NCBI GenBank assembly: GCA_051252515.1
Contig: JBPOFS010000002.1
Location: 186,001 to 250,000 of the forward strand
Length of the DNA stretch: 64,000 bases
Reading direction: 5' to 3'
DNA from: UBA5078 sp051252515
GTDB lineage: Bacteria > Pseudomonadota > Gammaproteobacteria > Pseudomonadales > Pseudohongiellaceae
Positions 54,691-63,023 of this stretch are shown one piece after another. The stretch's first letter is position 1. Each line of letters begins with the position of its first letter. The notes under the pieces were generated by a model that had not been told where the DNA came from, ran no database searches, and was given only the letters and a program-made list of their open reading frames with translations. The position numbers were made by a program, and so were the translations under genes.

Positions 54691-55374
54691 ATGAACAAAC
54701 TTACTAAGGCAATGCTTGCTACAGGATTACTAAGCGCCACTTTCGCTGTTCAAGCGCAAGACAATCCAATTAGCGCAAATGTTACGCTAGCAAGCGACTA
54801 CATCTACCGTGGTGTGTCGCAAACTAGTGGCGCCGCTGCAATTCAAGGTGGCTTTGACTATGCTAGTGAGTCAGGTTTTTATGTAGGTACTTGGGCATCA
54901 AACATTTCCTATGATGACTACATCGAAATCGATTACTACGGTGGTTTTTCCGGAAGTTTGACTGATGAAGTCGGCTATGACGTTGGTTTCATTTATTACG
55001 ACTACCCAGGCATGAGCAGTGATGACTTTCTAGAGTTCTATGGTGTTTTGAGCTACGGCGGCCTGTCTGCCTCGATCAACTACTCTGACGATTTCTACGC
55101 CGGTGTTGGTTCTACTTTGTACTACACAGTTGATTATGGCTTTGACATAGGCAACGATTTTGCGCTTGGTTTGCATTACGGCCTACAGACTTACGATCAA
55201 GATGTTTGGGGCACTGAAGATAGCTACTCCGAATACAACGTGTCTTTGTCTAAATCATACTCTGGCTTGGATTTCTCATTGATGCTTACAGATACTGATT
55301 TGAGCGATGCTAACTGTGGCAGCTCCTCTGCTTGCGACAGCACTGTCGTTTTTGCAGTAGGTAAATCGTTCTAA
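54691..55374 (+). CDS. TorF-family putative porin
   Basis: A 227-residue outer-membrane protein with a signal peptide (about residues 1-22, ending AVQAQ). The mature N-terminus NVTLASDYIYRGVSQTSGAA is the hallmark of the TorF/TIGR02001 family. The rest is aromatic-rich beta-strand sequence ending with VFAVGKSF, as in barrels. Its solute is unknown. Position beside glnK-amtB and a sigma-54-like promoter suggests a role in nitrogen acquisition. Confidence 0.9.
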   Translation: MNKLTKAMLATGLLSATFAVQAQDNPISANVTLASDYIYRGVSQTSGAAAIQGGFDYASESGFYVGTWASNISYDDYIEIDYYGGFSGSLTDEVGYDVGFIYYDYPGMSSDDFLEFYGVLSYGGLSASINYSDDFYAGVGSTLYYTVDYGFDIGNDFALGLHYGLQTYDQDVWGTEDSYSEYNVSLSKSYSGLDFSLMLTDTDLSDANCGSSSACDSTVVFAVGKSF

Positions 55375-55420
55375 TTGATTGGCTGCGCTCATTGAGTGCA
55401 TGCGTTAGAAAACCCCTAGA

Positions 55421-55452
55421 GGCCCGTGAGCGCTAGCTTACGGGCCTTTTTT
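55421..55452 (+). terminator. Rho-independent terminator after the TorF-type gene
   Basis: GGCCCGTGAGC pairs with GCTTACGGGCC (one G-U pair) around a GCTA loop, followed by a run of Ts. Confidence 0.92.
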
Positions 55453-55525
55453 ATAGCGAAAGCTGTACGCAGCAATAGGGCAAAAAAAGCAGTGTGAGAC
55501 GCATTGGTGCAAGAGGTAGAGCAAA

Positions 55526-55540
55526 GCACCATTATGGTGC
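55526..55540. promoter_or_regulatory. NtrC-type binding site upstream of glnK
   Basis: GCACCATTATGGTGC is a perfect palindrome that matches the NtrC consensus GCACCA-N3-TGGTGC. A second half-site TGGTGC lies at 55505-55510. The centre is about 118 bases upstream of the predicted glnK start, a normal enhancer distance. The whole 334-base gap from 55375 contains no ORF; it holds only this site, the terminator and the sigma-54 promoter. Confidence 0.85.
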
Positions 55541-55625
55541 GTTTTAACGGGACAGAAGCAGTGGCTGAGACGAAATTTCAGTTGCAAGCCCTCTAAGTCA
55601 TTGTTCTATATATTATTTTGTATTT

Positions 55626-55641
55626 TGGCACGACCCATGCA
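55626..55641 (+). promoter_or_regulatory. Sigma-54 promoter of glnK-amtB
   Basis: TGGCACGACCCATGCA matches the -24/-12 consensus TGGCACG-N4-TTGCA with one mismatch and correct GG-GC spacing. With the upstream NtrC palindrome it predicts induction under nitrogen limitation. Confidence 0.85.
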
Positions 55642-55708
55642 TTAAGCATTAACAGGTGTATCTGTACTGAATAGGCAGAGCAGATATAAATTGGTAAGGA
55701 GCAGTTGT

Positions 55709-56047
55709 ATGAAATTAGTGACAGCAATTATTAAGCCTTTCAAATTGGACGATGCCCGCGAAGCGTTATCAGAAATTGGTGTGCAAGGGATCACAGTAAC
55801 GGAAGTAAAAGGGTTCGGTAGACAGAAAGGGCACACAGAATTGTATCGTGGTGCTGAGTACGTAGTTGATTTTCTACCTAAGGTAAAAATCGAAGTAGCG
55901 ATCGCAGATGATCTTCTTGACCAAACATTGGAAGCCATTACGAAAGCAGCTAACACTGGAAAAATCGGTGACGGCAAAATTTTTGTTTCAGACTTGTCGC
56001 AAGTGATTCGTATCCGTACGGGCGAGACAGGCGAAGAAGCAGTTTAA
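55709..56047 (+). CDS. glnK: Nitrogen regulatory protein P-II (GlnK type)
   Basis: A 112-residue trimeric signal protein that senses 2-oxoglutarate and ATP/ADP and controls AmtB. The start MKLVTAIIKPFKLDDAREAL is canonical. The T-loop RGAEYVVDFLPKVK holds the Tyr51 uridylylation site. IGDGKIFVSDLSQVIRIRTG is the C-terminal P-II signature. The ATG at 55709 has AAGGAGC upstream; the frame extends to 55691 but lacks family support. amtB follows after 91 bases. Confidence 0.96.
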   Translation: MKLVTAIIKPFKLDDAREALSEIGVQGITVTEVKGFGRQKGHTELYRGAEYVVDFLPKVKIEVAIADDLLDQTLEAITKAANTGKIGDGKIFVSDLSQVIRIRTGETGEEAV

Positions 56048-56138
56048 AGAACAATACGAATAGATCGATTAGATCACTTACAACGACTACTAAAATTAAC
56101 CAGGTAGCACAATCAACAGTCCTGGTTTGGAGGTAAAG

Positions 56139-57401
56139 GTGGAAGACCAAATTTTTCAACTGCAGTACGCAATGGACACATTCTATTTTCTAGTATGTGG
56201 CGCACTTGTGATGTGGATGGCGGCAGGTTTCTCAATGTTAGAAGCCGGTCTTGTTCGCTCAAAGAACACGACAGAAATTCTCACTAAAAACGTCGCACTT
56301 TATGCGATCTCTTGCATCATGTATCTGATCTGCGGTTACGCGATCATGTACGGTGGCACAGTATTCCTTACAGGCATTGAAGGCGGCGACACTCTTGTTG
56401 CTGACGCACTAGCCGCAAAAGCTGACGAAGGCTTCGATGGCGGTTCGGTTTACTCCGGCGCTTCTGACTTCTTCTTCCAAGTTGTGTTTGTAGCAACGGC
56501 AATGTCGATTGTTTCAGGTGCAGTGGCAGAGCGTATGAAGCTTTGGGCTTTCCTACTTTTCGCAGTCGTTATGACTGGTGTGATCTACCCACTTGAGGGT
56601 TCATGGACTTGGGGCGGCAACGCGGTCTTCGGCATGTTCACTTTGGGCGACCTTGGTTTCTCTGACTTTGCAGGCTCGGGCATCGTCCACATGGCCGGCG
56701 CAGCAGCGGCACTAGCAGGCGTATTGATGCTTGGCGCACGTAAAGGCAAGTACGGCAAAGACGGCAGCATTAAGGCGATCCCTGGTGCGAACCTTCCATT
56801 AGCGACACTTGGCACATTCATCCTTTGGATGGGTTGGTTCGGTTTCAACGGTGGTTCGGTCTTGAAGCTTGCTGATATCGGCAATGCGAATGCGGTAGCG
56901 ATGGTATTCTTGAACACTAACGCAGCGGCCGCTGGTGGCTTAGTGGCAGCCCTTCTAGTGGCTCGTGCACTGTTCGGCAAAGCTGACTTAACAATGGCAC
57001 TTAACGGTGCGCTTGCAGGTCTAGTAGCGATTACCGCTGAGCCTTCAACGCCAACAGCGTTACAGGCAACAATCTTCGGCGCCTTGGGTGGTGTGCTAGT
57101 TGTGTTCAGTATTGTCTTCCTAGACAAAATGAAGATCGATGACCCAGTCGGTGCGATCTCTGTTCACGGTAGCTGTGGTCTTCTTGGTCTACTACTTGTG
57201 CCAATCACTAATGATGCATCTTCCTTCTCAGGTCAGATCATCGGTGCGCTAACAATCTTCATCTGGGTATTCGTAGCAAGCTTCGTAGTCTGGGGCGCTA
57301 TTAAGATGGTGATGGGCATCCGAGTCTCTGAAGAGGAAGAAGACGAAGGCGTGGATATCTCTGAGTGTGGCCTAGAGGCTTACCCAGAATTCACAAAGTA
57401 A
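56139..57401 (+). CDS. amtB: Ammonium transporter
   Basis: A 420-residue Amt/Rh channel with 11 predicted membrane helices. The signature region FSMLEAGLVRSKNTTEILTK and the two pore histidines (SGIVHMAGAAAALAGVL; ISVHGSCGLLGLLL) are present. The start is taken as GTG 56139, five bases after a perfect GGAGG, rather than TTG 56127. The C-terminal tail is acidic. It is cotranscribed with glnK, whose product blocks the channel when ammonium is plentiful. Confidence 0.95.
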   Translation: MEDQIFQLQYAMDTFYFLVCGALVMWMAAGFSMLEAGLVRSKNTTEILTKNVALYAISCIMYLICGYAIMYGGTVFLTGIEGGDTLVADALAAKADEGFDGGSVYSGASDFFFQVVFVATAMSIVSGAVAERMKLWAFLLFAVVMTGVIYPLEGSWTWGGNAVFGMFTLGDLGFSDFAGSGIVHMAGAAAALAGVLMLGARKGKYGKDGSIKAIPGANLPLATLGTFILWMGWFGFNGGSVLKLADIGNANAVAMVFLNTNAAAAGGLVAALLVARALFGKADLTMALNGALAGLVAITAEPSTPTALQATIFGALGGVLVVFSIVFLDKMKIDDPVGAISVHGSCGLLGLLLVPITNDASSFSGQIIGALTIFIWVFVASFVVWGAIKMVMGIRVSEEEEDEGVDISECGLEAYPEFTK

Positions 57402-57454
57402 TCCCGCAGGAAAGGTAAGTAACGTTTTACTCTCTATAACGTACACAGTGACGT

Positions 57455-57480
57455 AAGCGCCCTTCGGGGCGCTTTTTTTT
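57455..57480 (+). terminator. Rho-independent terminator after amtB
   Basis: AAGCGCCC and GGGCGCTT pair around a TTCG tetraloop, followed by eight Ts. Confidence 0.95.
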
Positions 57481-57505
57481 GCTTAGAAAAAACTAGAGGT
57501 AGGTG

Positions 57506-58231
57506 TTAGAAGTCTCCCCACAATTGCTGCGCTAAACTAATGGCAACCACTGGGGCGGTCTCGGTACGCAGGACTCGGGGCCCTAAGCGCAAGGAGGTAA
57601 ACTCTGCAGTATTGGCGCTGGCTATTTCGCTTTCGGATAAGCCGCCTTCTGGGCCAATAAGAAAGGTGACGGCATTAGGCGATCGACCAGTGGGTAAACC
57701 ATTGTCACCGCGATGATCCAAGACGAAGCAGTCGCCAGTTTGATCTTGGCGTAGCCATTCGTCGAGTTGCACCGGAGTGTGAATCTTAGGAACCGCACAG
57801 CGCCCAGATTGCTCGCAGGCGCTGATCGCAACGCGCTCCCAATGGGTCATGCGATTGTCCAAACGATCGGCTTTGATCTTCACTTCGCAGCGTTCGGTAA
57901 ACAGAGGGAAAATACTAGTGACGCCAAGCTCGGTAGCTTTTTGAATAGCGTAATCCATTCGCTCGCCACGAGAAATACCAAGGCCAAGATGAATTGCCAG
58001 TGGCGATTCAGCCTCTGACGCAATTTTATTCTCTAACAAAGCAGTAACCGATTTCTTCGCAATGTCGCTAATGGTGAAAAGGTATTCACCATCGCGTTCA
58101 TTGAATAAGCTGATCTGGTCATTGATGCGCAGGCGCAGCACTTTGCCAACGTAATGCGCCACGCTGTCTTCGAGGACTAACTCTTTGTCAGCCCCGAGCG
58201 CTTGGGAGGTATAGATGCGGGATAGACGCAT
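57506..58231 (-). CDS. rsmE: 16S rRNA (uracil(1498)-N(3))-methyltransferase
   Basis: A 241-residue SPOUT methyltransferase. The N-terminal PUA-like domain begins MRLSRIYTSQ, and the C-terminal knot has FLIGPEGGLSESEI and LRLGPRVLRTETAPV, the RsmE SAM-binding signature. It follows metF by one base on the minus strand, so it is the last gene of the SAM-cycle run. Confidence 0.95.
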   Translation of the reverse strand: MRLSRIYTSQALGADKELVLEDSVAHYVGKVLRLRINDQISLFNERDGEYLFTISDIAKKSVTALLENKIASEAESPLAIHLGLGISRGERMDYAIQKATELGVTSIFPLFTERCEVKIKADRLDNRMTHWERVAISACEQSGRCAVPKIHTPVQLDEWLRQDQTGDCFVLDHRGDNGLPTGRSPNAVTFLIGPEGGLSESEIASANTAEFTSLRLGPRVLRTETAPVVAISLAQQLWGDF

Positions 58232-58232
58232 A

Positions 58233-59096
58233 TTATCTGTCGCTTAGTTTAAGATTGTTCCAGATTTCACTGACCGGCCCGTCTTGATTCATTGTGTAGA
58301 AATGCAGGCCAGGAGCGCCCCCTTCCAATAATTTTTCACACAATTGCGTCACCACTTCGATCCCGAAAGCCTTAATGCTCTGAGTGTCATCTCCGTAGCT
58401 CTGCAAACGTTGACGCATCCAGCGTGGAATCTCCGCGCCGCAATTGGTGCTGAAGCGAGCGAGACTGGTGTAATTTGTGATCGGCATGATGCCAGGCACA
58501 ATAGGAATATCGATCCCGGCAGCGCGTGCACTTTCTAGGTAATAGAAATACGCCTCGGGGTTATAAAAATACTGAGTGATTGCACTGTTAGCGCCCGCAT
58601 CCACTTTCTTTTTGAAGTAGTGCAGATCGCTATCGAAGTCATCCGACTTAGGGTGAATCTCTGGGTAACACGCCACGTCAATATGGAAGTGCTCGCCAGT
58701 GTGACGACGAATCAGTTCGATCAATTCATTCGCGTAGAAAAAACTATTAGTGCCGCCTGTTCCAGAAGGAATGTCTCCGCGCAGCGCCACAATTCGGCTA
58801 ATGCCTGCTTCTTTATAAGACTGGATGAGTGTCACAATCTCCTCTTCAGAGGAACCGCCGAAAGACAAATGCGGTGCGGCACTAGAGCCTGCGTTGTGAA
58901 TGTTCATGACCGCTTGCCGAGTGCCGTCTCTTGTCGAGCCACCAGCGCCATAAGTCACAGAGAAAAAGTCAGGGTTCAGTAATGCTAATTGCTTGTGCAC
59001 TTGCGCAAGCTTCTGCTCACCTACTTCTGTCTTAGGCGGGAAAAATTCAAAGCTAAAGCGCGGATTACTCGCGCCGCTTACCGGTGTCGTACTCAT
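58233..59096 (-). CDS. metF: 5,10-methylenetetrahydrofolate reductase
   Basis: A 287-residue FAD-dependent TIM barrel that makes 5-methyl-THF for methionine synthesis. FSFEFFPPKTEVGEQKL carries the catalytic Glu, and FSVTYGAGGSTRDGT, ALRGDIPSG and ITQYFYNPEAYF are typical. It lies downstream of ahcY in the same direction and ahead of rsmE. Confidence 0.96.
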   Translation of the reverse strand: MSTTPVSGASNPRFSFEFFPPKTEVGEQKLAQVHKQLALLNPDFFSVTYGAGGSTRDGTRQAVMNIHNAGSSAAPHLSFGGSSEEEIVTLIQSYKEAGISRIVALRGDIPSGTGGTNSFFYANELIELIRRHTGEHFHIDVACYPEIHPKSDDFDSDLHYFKKKVDAGANSAITQYFYNPEAYFYYLESARAAGIDIPIVPGIMPITNYTSLARFSTNCGAEIPRWMRQRLQSYGDDTQSIKAFGIEVVTQLCEKLLEGGAPGLHFYTMNQDGPVSEIWNNLKLSDR

Positions 59097-59146
59097 CTTG
59101 TTGTTCTCTTACTTTTAAATGTTGTCTTCAAATAATGATGGCGGCC

Positions 59147-59169
59147 CTCGCGGCCATACAAGCCGCGAG
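59147..59169. other. Perfect hairpin between ahcY and metF
   Basis: CTCGCGGC and GCCGCGAG form an 8-base-pair GC-rich stem with a 7-base loop, 20 bases after the ahcY stop. No T-tract follows on the minus strand, so it is more likely an RNA-processing or stability element, or a partial attenuator, than a full terminator. Confidence 0.5.
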
Positions 59170-59188
59170 AGTCACGATCAAGAGTCGC

Positions 59189-60568
59189 TTAGTACTTGTA
59201 GCTATCAGACTTGAATGGACCTTCTGCTGCTACGTGAATATACTTAGCTTGTTGCTCAGTTAGCTTAGTGAGCACGCCACCAAAACCGCCAACCATTAGT
59301 GCTGCCACTTGCTCGTCCAAATGCTTAGGCAATACTTCAACAGTAATATTGTCTTTCTTGAACTCAGGAGACAATGACGCGAAGTTTTTCTCGTACAAGT
59401 AAATCTGTGCAATCACTTGGTTAGCAAAAGAGCCGTCCATGATGCGCGATGGGTGGCCAGTCGCGTTGCCTAGATTGATCAAACGACCTTCAGAAAGCAG
59501 AATCAAATAGTTGCCGCTTTCAGTTTCTTGGTTGCCACGGTAGATCTTGTGTACTTGTGGTTTGATCTCTTCCCACACCCAGTTCTTACGCATAAACGCC
59601 GTATCGATTTCGTTGTCGAAATGACCGATGTTACAAATGATAGCGCCAGACTTAACAGTTTGAAGCATGTTCTTATCACATACATCGATGTTGCCAGTAG
59701 TCGTAACGATTAGGTCCATTTTGCCTAGAACAGAAAGATCGATGTCTTCGATGCGGCCAGTGTTGTTGCCGTCTTGGTATGGAGAGACTACTTCGTAGCC
59801 GTCCATGCATGCTTGCATCGCACAGATAGGATCGATCTCAGAGATCTTAACGATCATGCCTTCTTGGCGTAAGCTTTGTGCAGAACCTTTGCCCACATCG
59901 CCATAACCTACAACCAAGGCGTGCTTGCCAGATAGCAGCATGTCTGTGCCACGCTTGATGCCGTCGTTCAAGCTATGACGACAGCCGTACTTATTGTCGT
60001 TCTTAGATTTAGTGACAGAATCGTTCACGTTGATGGCTGGGACTTTCAAAGAGCCCTCTTCCATCATCTCGATCAAACGGTGTACACCAGTAGTAGTCTC
60101 TTCTGTGATGCCACTGATGTTGTCGAGTAGTTGTGGGTATTTATCGTGCACCATGCCAGTGAGGTCGCCGCCGTCATCTAGAATCATGTTGGCATCCCAA
60201 GGAGCTCCGTCCTTTAGGATTGTCTGCTCGATGCACCACTCGCCTTCGGCTTCTGTTTGTCCTTTCCATGCATACACAGCCACACCCTTAGAGGCGATAT
60301 AGGCCGCCGCGTGATCTTGTGTTGAGAAGATGTTGCATGAAGACCAGCGTACTTGCGCGCCTAGCTCTACAAGTGTCTCAATCAGAACAGCTGTTTGCAC
60401 AGTCATGTGAATACAACCCAAAATCTTAGCGTTAGCTAGAGGCTGTTCAGCTTTGTATCGTGTACGCAGTGACATAAGCGCTGGCATCTCTGCCTCGGCT
60501 AGGATCACTTCTTTTCTGCCGTACTCGGCAAGGCTAATGTCTGCTACTTTATAATCGATAGTGCTCAT
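59189..60568 (-). CDS. ahcY: S-adenosylhomocysteine hydrolase
   Basis: A 459-residue NAD-dependent enzyme that splits S-adenosylhomocysteine to adenosine and homocysteine. The N-terminus YKVADISLAEYGRKEVILAE, the NAD motif VVGYGDVGKGSAQSLR, and the end GPFKSDSYKY are diagnostic. It lies 37 bases after metK. With metK and metF it completes most of the methyl cycle; methionine synthase is not in the window. Confidence 0.97.
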   Translation of the reverse strand: MSTIDYKVADISLAEYGRKEVILAEAEMPALMSLRTRYKAEQPLANAKILGCIHMTVQTAVLIETLVELGAQVRWSSCNIFSTQDHAAAYIASKGVAVYAWKGQTEAEGEWCIEQTILKDGAPWDANMILDDGGDLTGMVHDKYPQLLDNISGITEETTTGVHRLIEMMEEGSLKVPAINVNDSVTKSKNDNKYGCRHSLNDGIKRGTDMLLSGKHALVVGYGDVGKGSAQSLRQEGMIVKISEIDPICAMQACMDGYEVVSPYQDGNNTGRIEDIDLSVLGKMDLIVTTTGNIDVCDKNMLQTVKSGAIICNIGHFDNEIDTAFMRKNWVWEEIKPQVHKIYRGNQETESGNYLILLSEGRLINLGNATGHPSRIMDGSFANQVIAQIYLYEKNFASLSPEFKKDNITVEVLPKHLDEQVAALMVGGFGGVLTKLTEQQAKYIHVAAEGPFKSDSYKY

Positions 60569-60605
60569 TTAAAAATCCTGTGGTTAGTCGAATGAATTAG
60601 TGTAC

Positions 60606-61763
60606 TTAGAGTCCTGCTGCTGCTCGTAAGGCAGGAGCTCTGTCAGTTTTTTCCCAAGTGAAGTTCGGCTCTTCGCGGCCAAAGTGTCCGTAAGCGGCAG
60701 TATCAAGATAGATAGGACGCAACAGGTCGAGCATGCTGATCAAGCCTTTAGGGCGCAATTCGAAGTGTTCGCGAATGATTTCAACAATGCGATCTTCGGA
60801 TATTTTTCCCGTGCCGAAAGTGTCAACGCTAATAGAAGTCGGCTCTGCCACGCCAATAGCGTAAGACAGTTGAATTTCACAGCGATCGGCAATGCCGGCG
60901 GCCACAAGATTCTTCGCAACATAACGAGCAACATACGCTGCCGAACGGTCAACCTTCGATGGATCTTTTCCTGAGAACGCGCCGCCACCATGACGAGCCA
61001 TGCCGCCGTAAGTGTCGACGATAATTTTTCTGCCGGTTAAACCGCAGTCACCGTGTGGCCCGCCAATAACGAAACGGCCCGTCGGGTTGATGAAATACTT
61101 AGTGTCTTTGTTGAGCCATTGCTCAGGAAGGACTTTCTTAATGATCTCTTCCATTACGGCTTCTTTCAAATCCGCTTGGCTAATGTCTTCGCTATGCTGA
61201 GTGGAAAGAACCACTGCATCGATGGCCACAGGCTTGCCGTTGTCATAACGGAAAGTGATCTGGCTTTTGGCATCTGGACGCAACCAAGGCAATGAGCCGT
61301 TCTTGCGAGCTTCGGCTTGGCGTTGCACAAGGCGGTGTGAATAAGTGATCGGTGCAGGCATCAGCACATCAGTTTCATTGGTGGCATAGCCGAACATGAG
61401 GCCTTGGTCTCCAGCGCCTTGTTCGTGATCAGGCGAGTCATCAACCCCTTGTGAAATGTCAGGAGACTGCTTGCCTAGGCCATTGAGTACGGCGCAAGAG
61501 TTGCCATCAAAGCCTTTGTCGGAAGAGTCATAACCAATATTGCAAACGACTTTGCGAGTGATATCTTCGATATCGACGTAAGCCTCTGTGGTTACCTCAC
61601 CAGCAACCAATACCATGCCGGTCTTGATTAACGTTTCACAGGCGACACGTGCTTTTGGGTCTGCTGTGAGGATGGCATCAAGAACCGCATCAGATATCTG
61701 ATCGGCCATTTTATCTGGATGACCCTCGGAAACGGATTCTGAGGTAAATAGTGAAGTAGCCAT
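60606..61763 (-). CDS. metK: S-adenosylmethionine synthetase
   Basis: A 385-residue enzyme that makes SAM from methionine and ATP. Motifs are SEGHPDKMADQISDAVLDA, GAGDQGLMFGYA and GGGAFSGKDPSKVDRS. It follows the ArsR-methyltransferase gene by 44 bases, so regulation by that protein is likely. Confidence 0.97.
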   Translation of the reverse strand: MATSLFTSESVSEGHPDKMADQISDAVLDAILTADPKARVACETLIKTGMVLVAGEVTTEAYVDIEDITRKVVCNIGYDSSDKGFDGNSCAVLNGLGKQSPDISQGVDDSPDHEQGAGDQGLMFGYATNETDVLMPAPITYSHRLVQRQAEARKNGSLPWLRPDAKSQITFRYDNGKPVAIDAVVLSTQHSEDISQADLKEAVMEEIIKKVLPEQWLNKDTKYFINPTGRFVIGGPHGDCGLTGRKIIVDTYGGMARHGGGAFSGKDPSKVDRSAAYVARYVAKNLVAAGIADRCEIQLSYAIGVAEPTSISVDTFGTGKISEDRIVEIIREHFELRPKGLISMLDLLRPIYLDTAAYGHFGREEPNFTWEKTDRAPALRAAAGL

Positions 61764-61807
61764 AGTTATGTCCCTTTCATTTTATAAGTAATTAATATCA
61801 ATATGTT

Positions 61808-62815
61808 CTAAAACGAGTCTTGCTTAATCTTTTTGAATACACACATTTGAATCTGAAAGCCGTTGCGCAAACCCAGGAATACCGTTTGGGCCGGTTCTAG
61901 CCCTGCTTGCTCTGCCCAGTCGTTCATCTCATCGAGATCGAAACCAAGCCAAATGTCGCCGCAGGATTCTTTCACCCAGTCTTGGTCGTGGGGGCAAAGA
62001 TCAACAATCAACAGCAAGCCGTTGTCGTTGAGCAGGCTATGGGCATGTTGGAATGCTTCATGTGGCGATGGCAGGTGATGCAGCACCATGTCAAAGAGGA
62101 CTAGATCGCAATGGGCCTGTTGCTCTAGGGCTTTGTGCGTATCGCCGTGGATGAAGGCCACGTTGGTAAGCCCTTCATTGGCCACAGTCTGTTTGGCAAG
62201 ATTGAGCATTTCCAGTGCGTTATCCACGGCAATGACATTGTCAAAGCGATGGGCTAACTCCGCCAGTAGCTCACCTTGGCCAGGGCCAACCTCCATCACG
62301 CGGTGTTGAGCGTTAAGATCAAGGCTGCGCATGAGGTCGAGCAAACTGCTCATATACTGAGCATGTTCGGCCACTAAGCCTTGTTTTTCTCTGAACTTAT
62401 CGGCATGTCGCGTAAAAAACTGCAAAGACTGTTCTGAGCGTTCTTGTTGTACGACATTAAGACGCCCAATTAGTTCGGCACTAAGGGGAATCTTGTCGAT
62501 GGCCTCAAACGCACTCTTTTTGAATCCGTGGTGGGGGTCATCGGCTGTGAGCAGGCGTCGTCTATAGAAGATGCTATTGCCTTCTCGACGAGTGCTGGCC
62601 AGGCCCGCGGTCGCTAGAATCTTTAGATGATGGCTAAGGGCGGATTGGCGGATCTGCAAAATTTGCGAGATCTCGAGAACACCAAAGGAGCTAATGCGTA
62701 GAAGTCGCAGGATTTCTAGGCGCAACGCATCCGCTAAGGCTTTGCACAGAGCGGTGAGCTCTTCTGCTTCGTCTTGCGAAGGGGTGTTGCTTGTAGAGAT
62801 CGCGCTCAACGCCAA
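61808..62815 (-). CDS. ArsR-type regulator fused to SAM methyltransferase (SahR-like)
   Basis: A 335-residue fusion. Residues 15-95 are an ArsR winged helix (LCKALADALRLEILRLL; LSHHLKILATAGLASTRREG). About residues 145-320 are a class I methyltransferase fold with motif I VMEVGPGQGELLAELA and LVLFDMVLHHLPSPHEAF. ArsR-family SahR regulators of the SAM cycle respond to S-adenosylhomocysteine; its place at the head of metK-ahcY-metF fits. The methyltransferase part may be the ligand sensor. The start is probably TTG 62815 with AGGG upstream, which is a weak start. Confidence 0.85.
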   Translation of the reverse strand: MALSAISTSNTPSQDEAEELTALCKALADALRLEILRLLRISSFGVLEISQILQIRQSALSHHLKILATAGLASTRREGNSIFYRRRLLTADDPHHGFKKSAFEAIDKIPLSAELIGRLNVVQQERSEQSLQFFTRHADKFREKQGLVAEHAQYMSSLLDLMRSLDLNAQHRVMEVGPGQGELLAELAHRFDNVIAVDNALEMLNLAKQTVANEGLTNVAFIHGDTHKALEQQAHCDLVLFDMVLHHLPSPHEAFQHAHSLLNDNGLLLIVDLCPHDQDWVKESCGDIWLGFDLDEMNDWAEQAGLEPAQTVFLGLRNGFQIQMCVFKKIKQDSF

Positions 62816-62870
62816 TGGTTTGCCCTAATAATGAGTCATCGTGACGCAGGACTATATCAGCAATATATAT

Positions 62871-62894
62871 CTATATCAAAATAAGTTGATATAG
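62871..62894. promoter_or_regulatory. Inverted-repeat operator upstream of the SahR-like gene
   Basis: CTATATCAA and TTGATATAG form perfect 9-base arms around AATAAG. A further half-site CTATATCA lies at 62852-62859. It sits between the ArsR-methyltransferase gene and transketolase, and its size suits a dimeric ArsR protein, so autoregulation of the SAM-cycle operon is likely. Confidence 0.65.
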
Positions 62895-63023
62895 CTTCCC
62901 TAAAACGCTCTTTTGTATGCATATGAGGCAAAATAACAGGATGCTTAAGTAGCATATTGTGCCTAGGTGCGGGAAAATGACGGCCTTGTAAACACCACAG
63001 CCCAAGACAGGAGCTAACTCAGT

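Noticed and set aside
59097..61807. SAM or SAH riboswitch in the methyl-cycle genes
   Set aside because: The gaps before ahcY (37 bases) and metK (44 bases) are too short for known aptamers, and a protein regulator with an operator is present.
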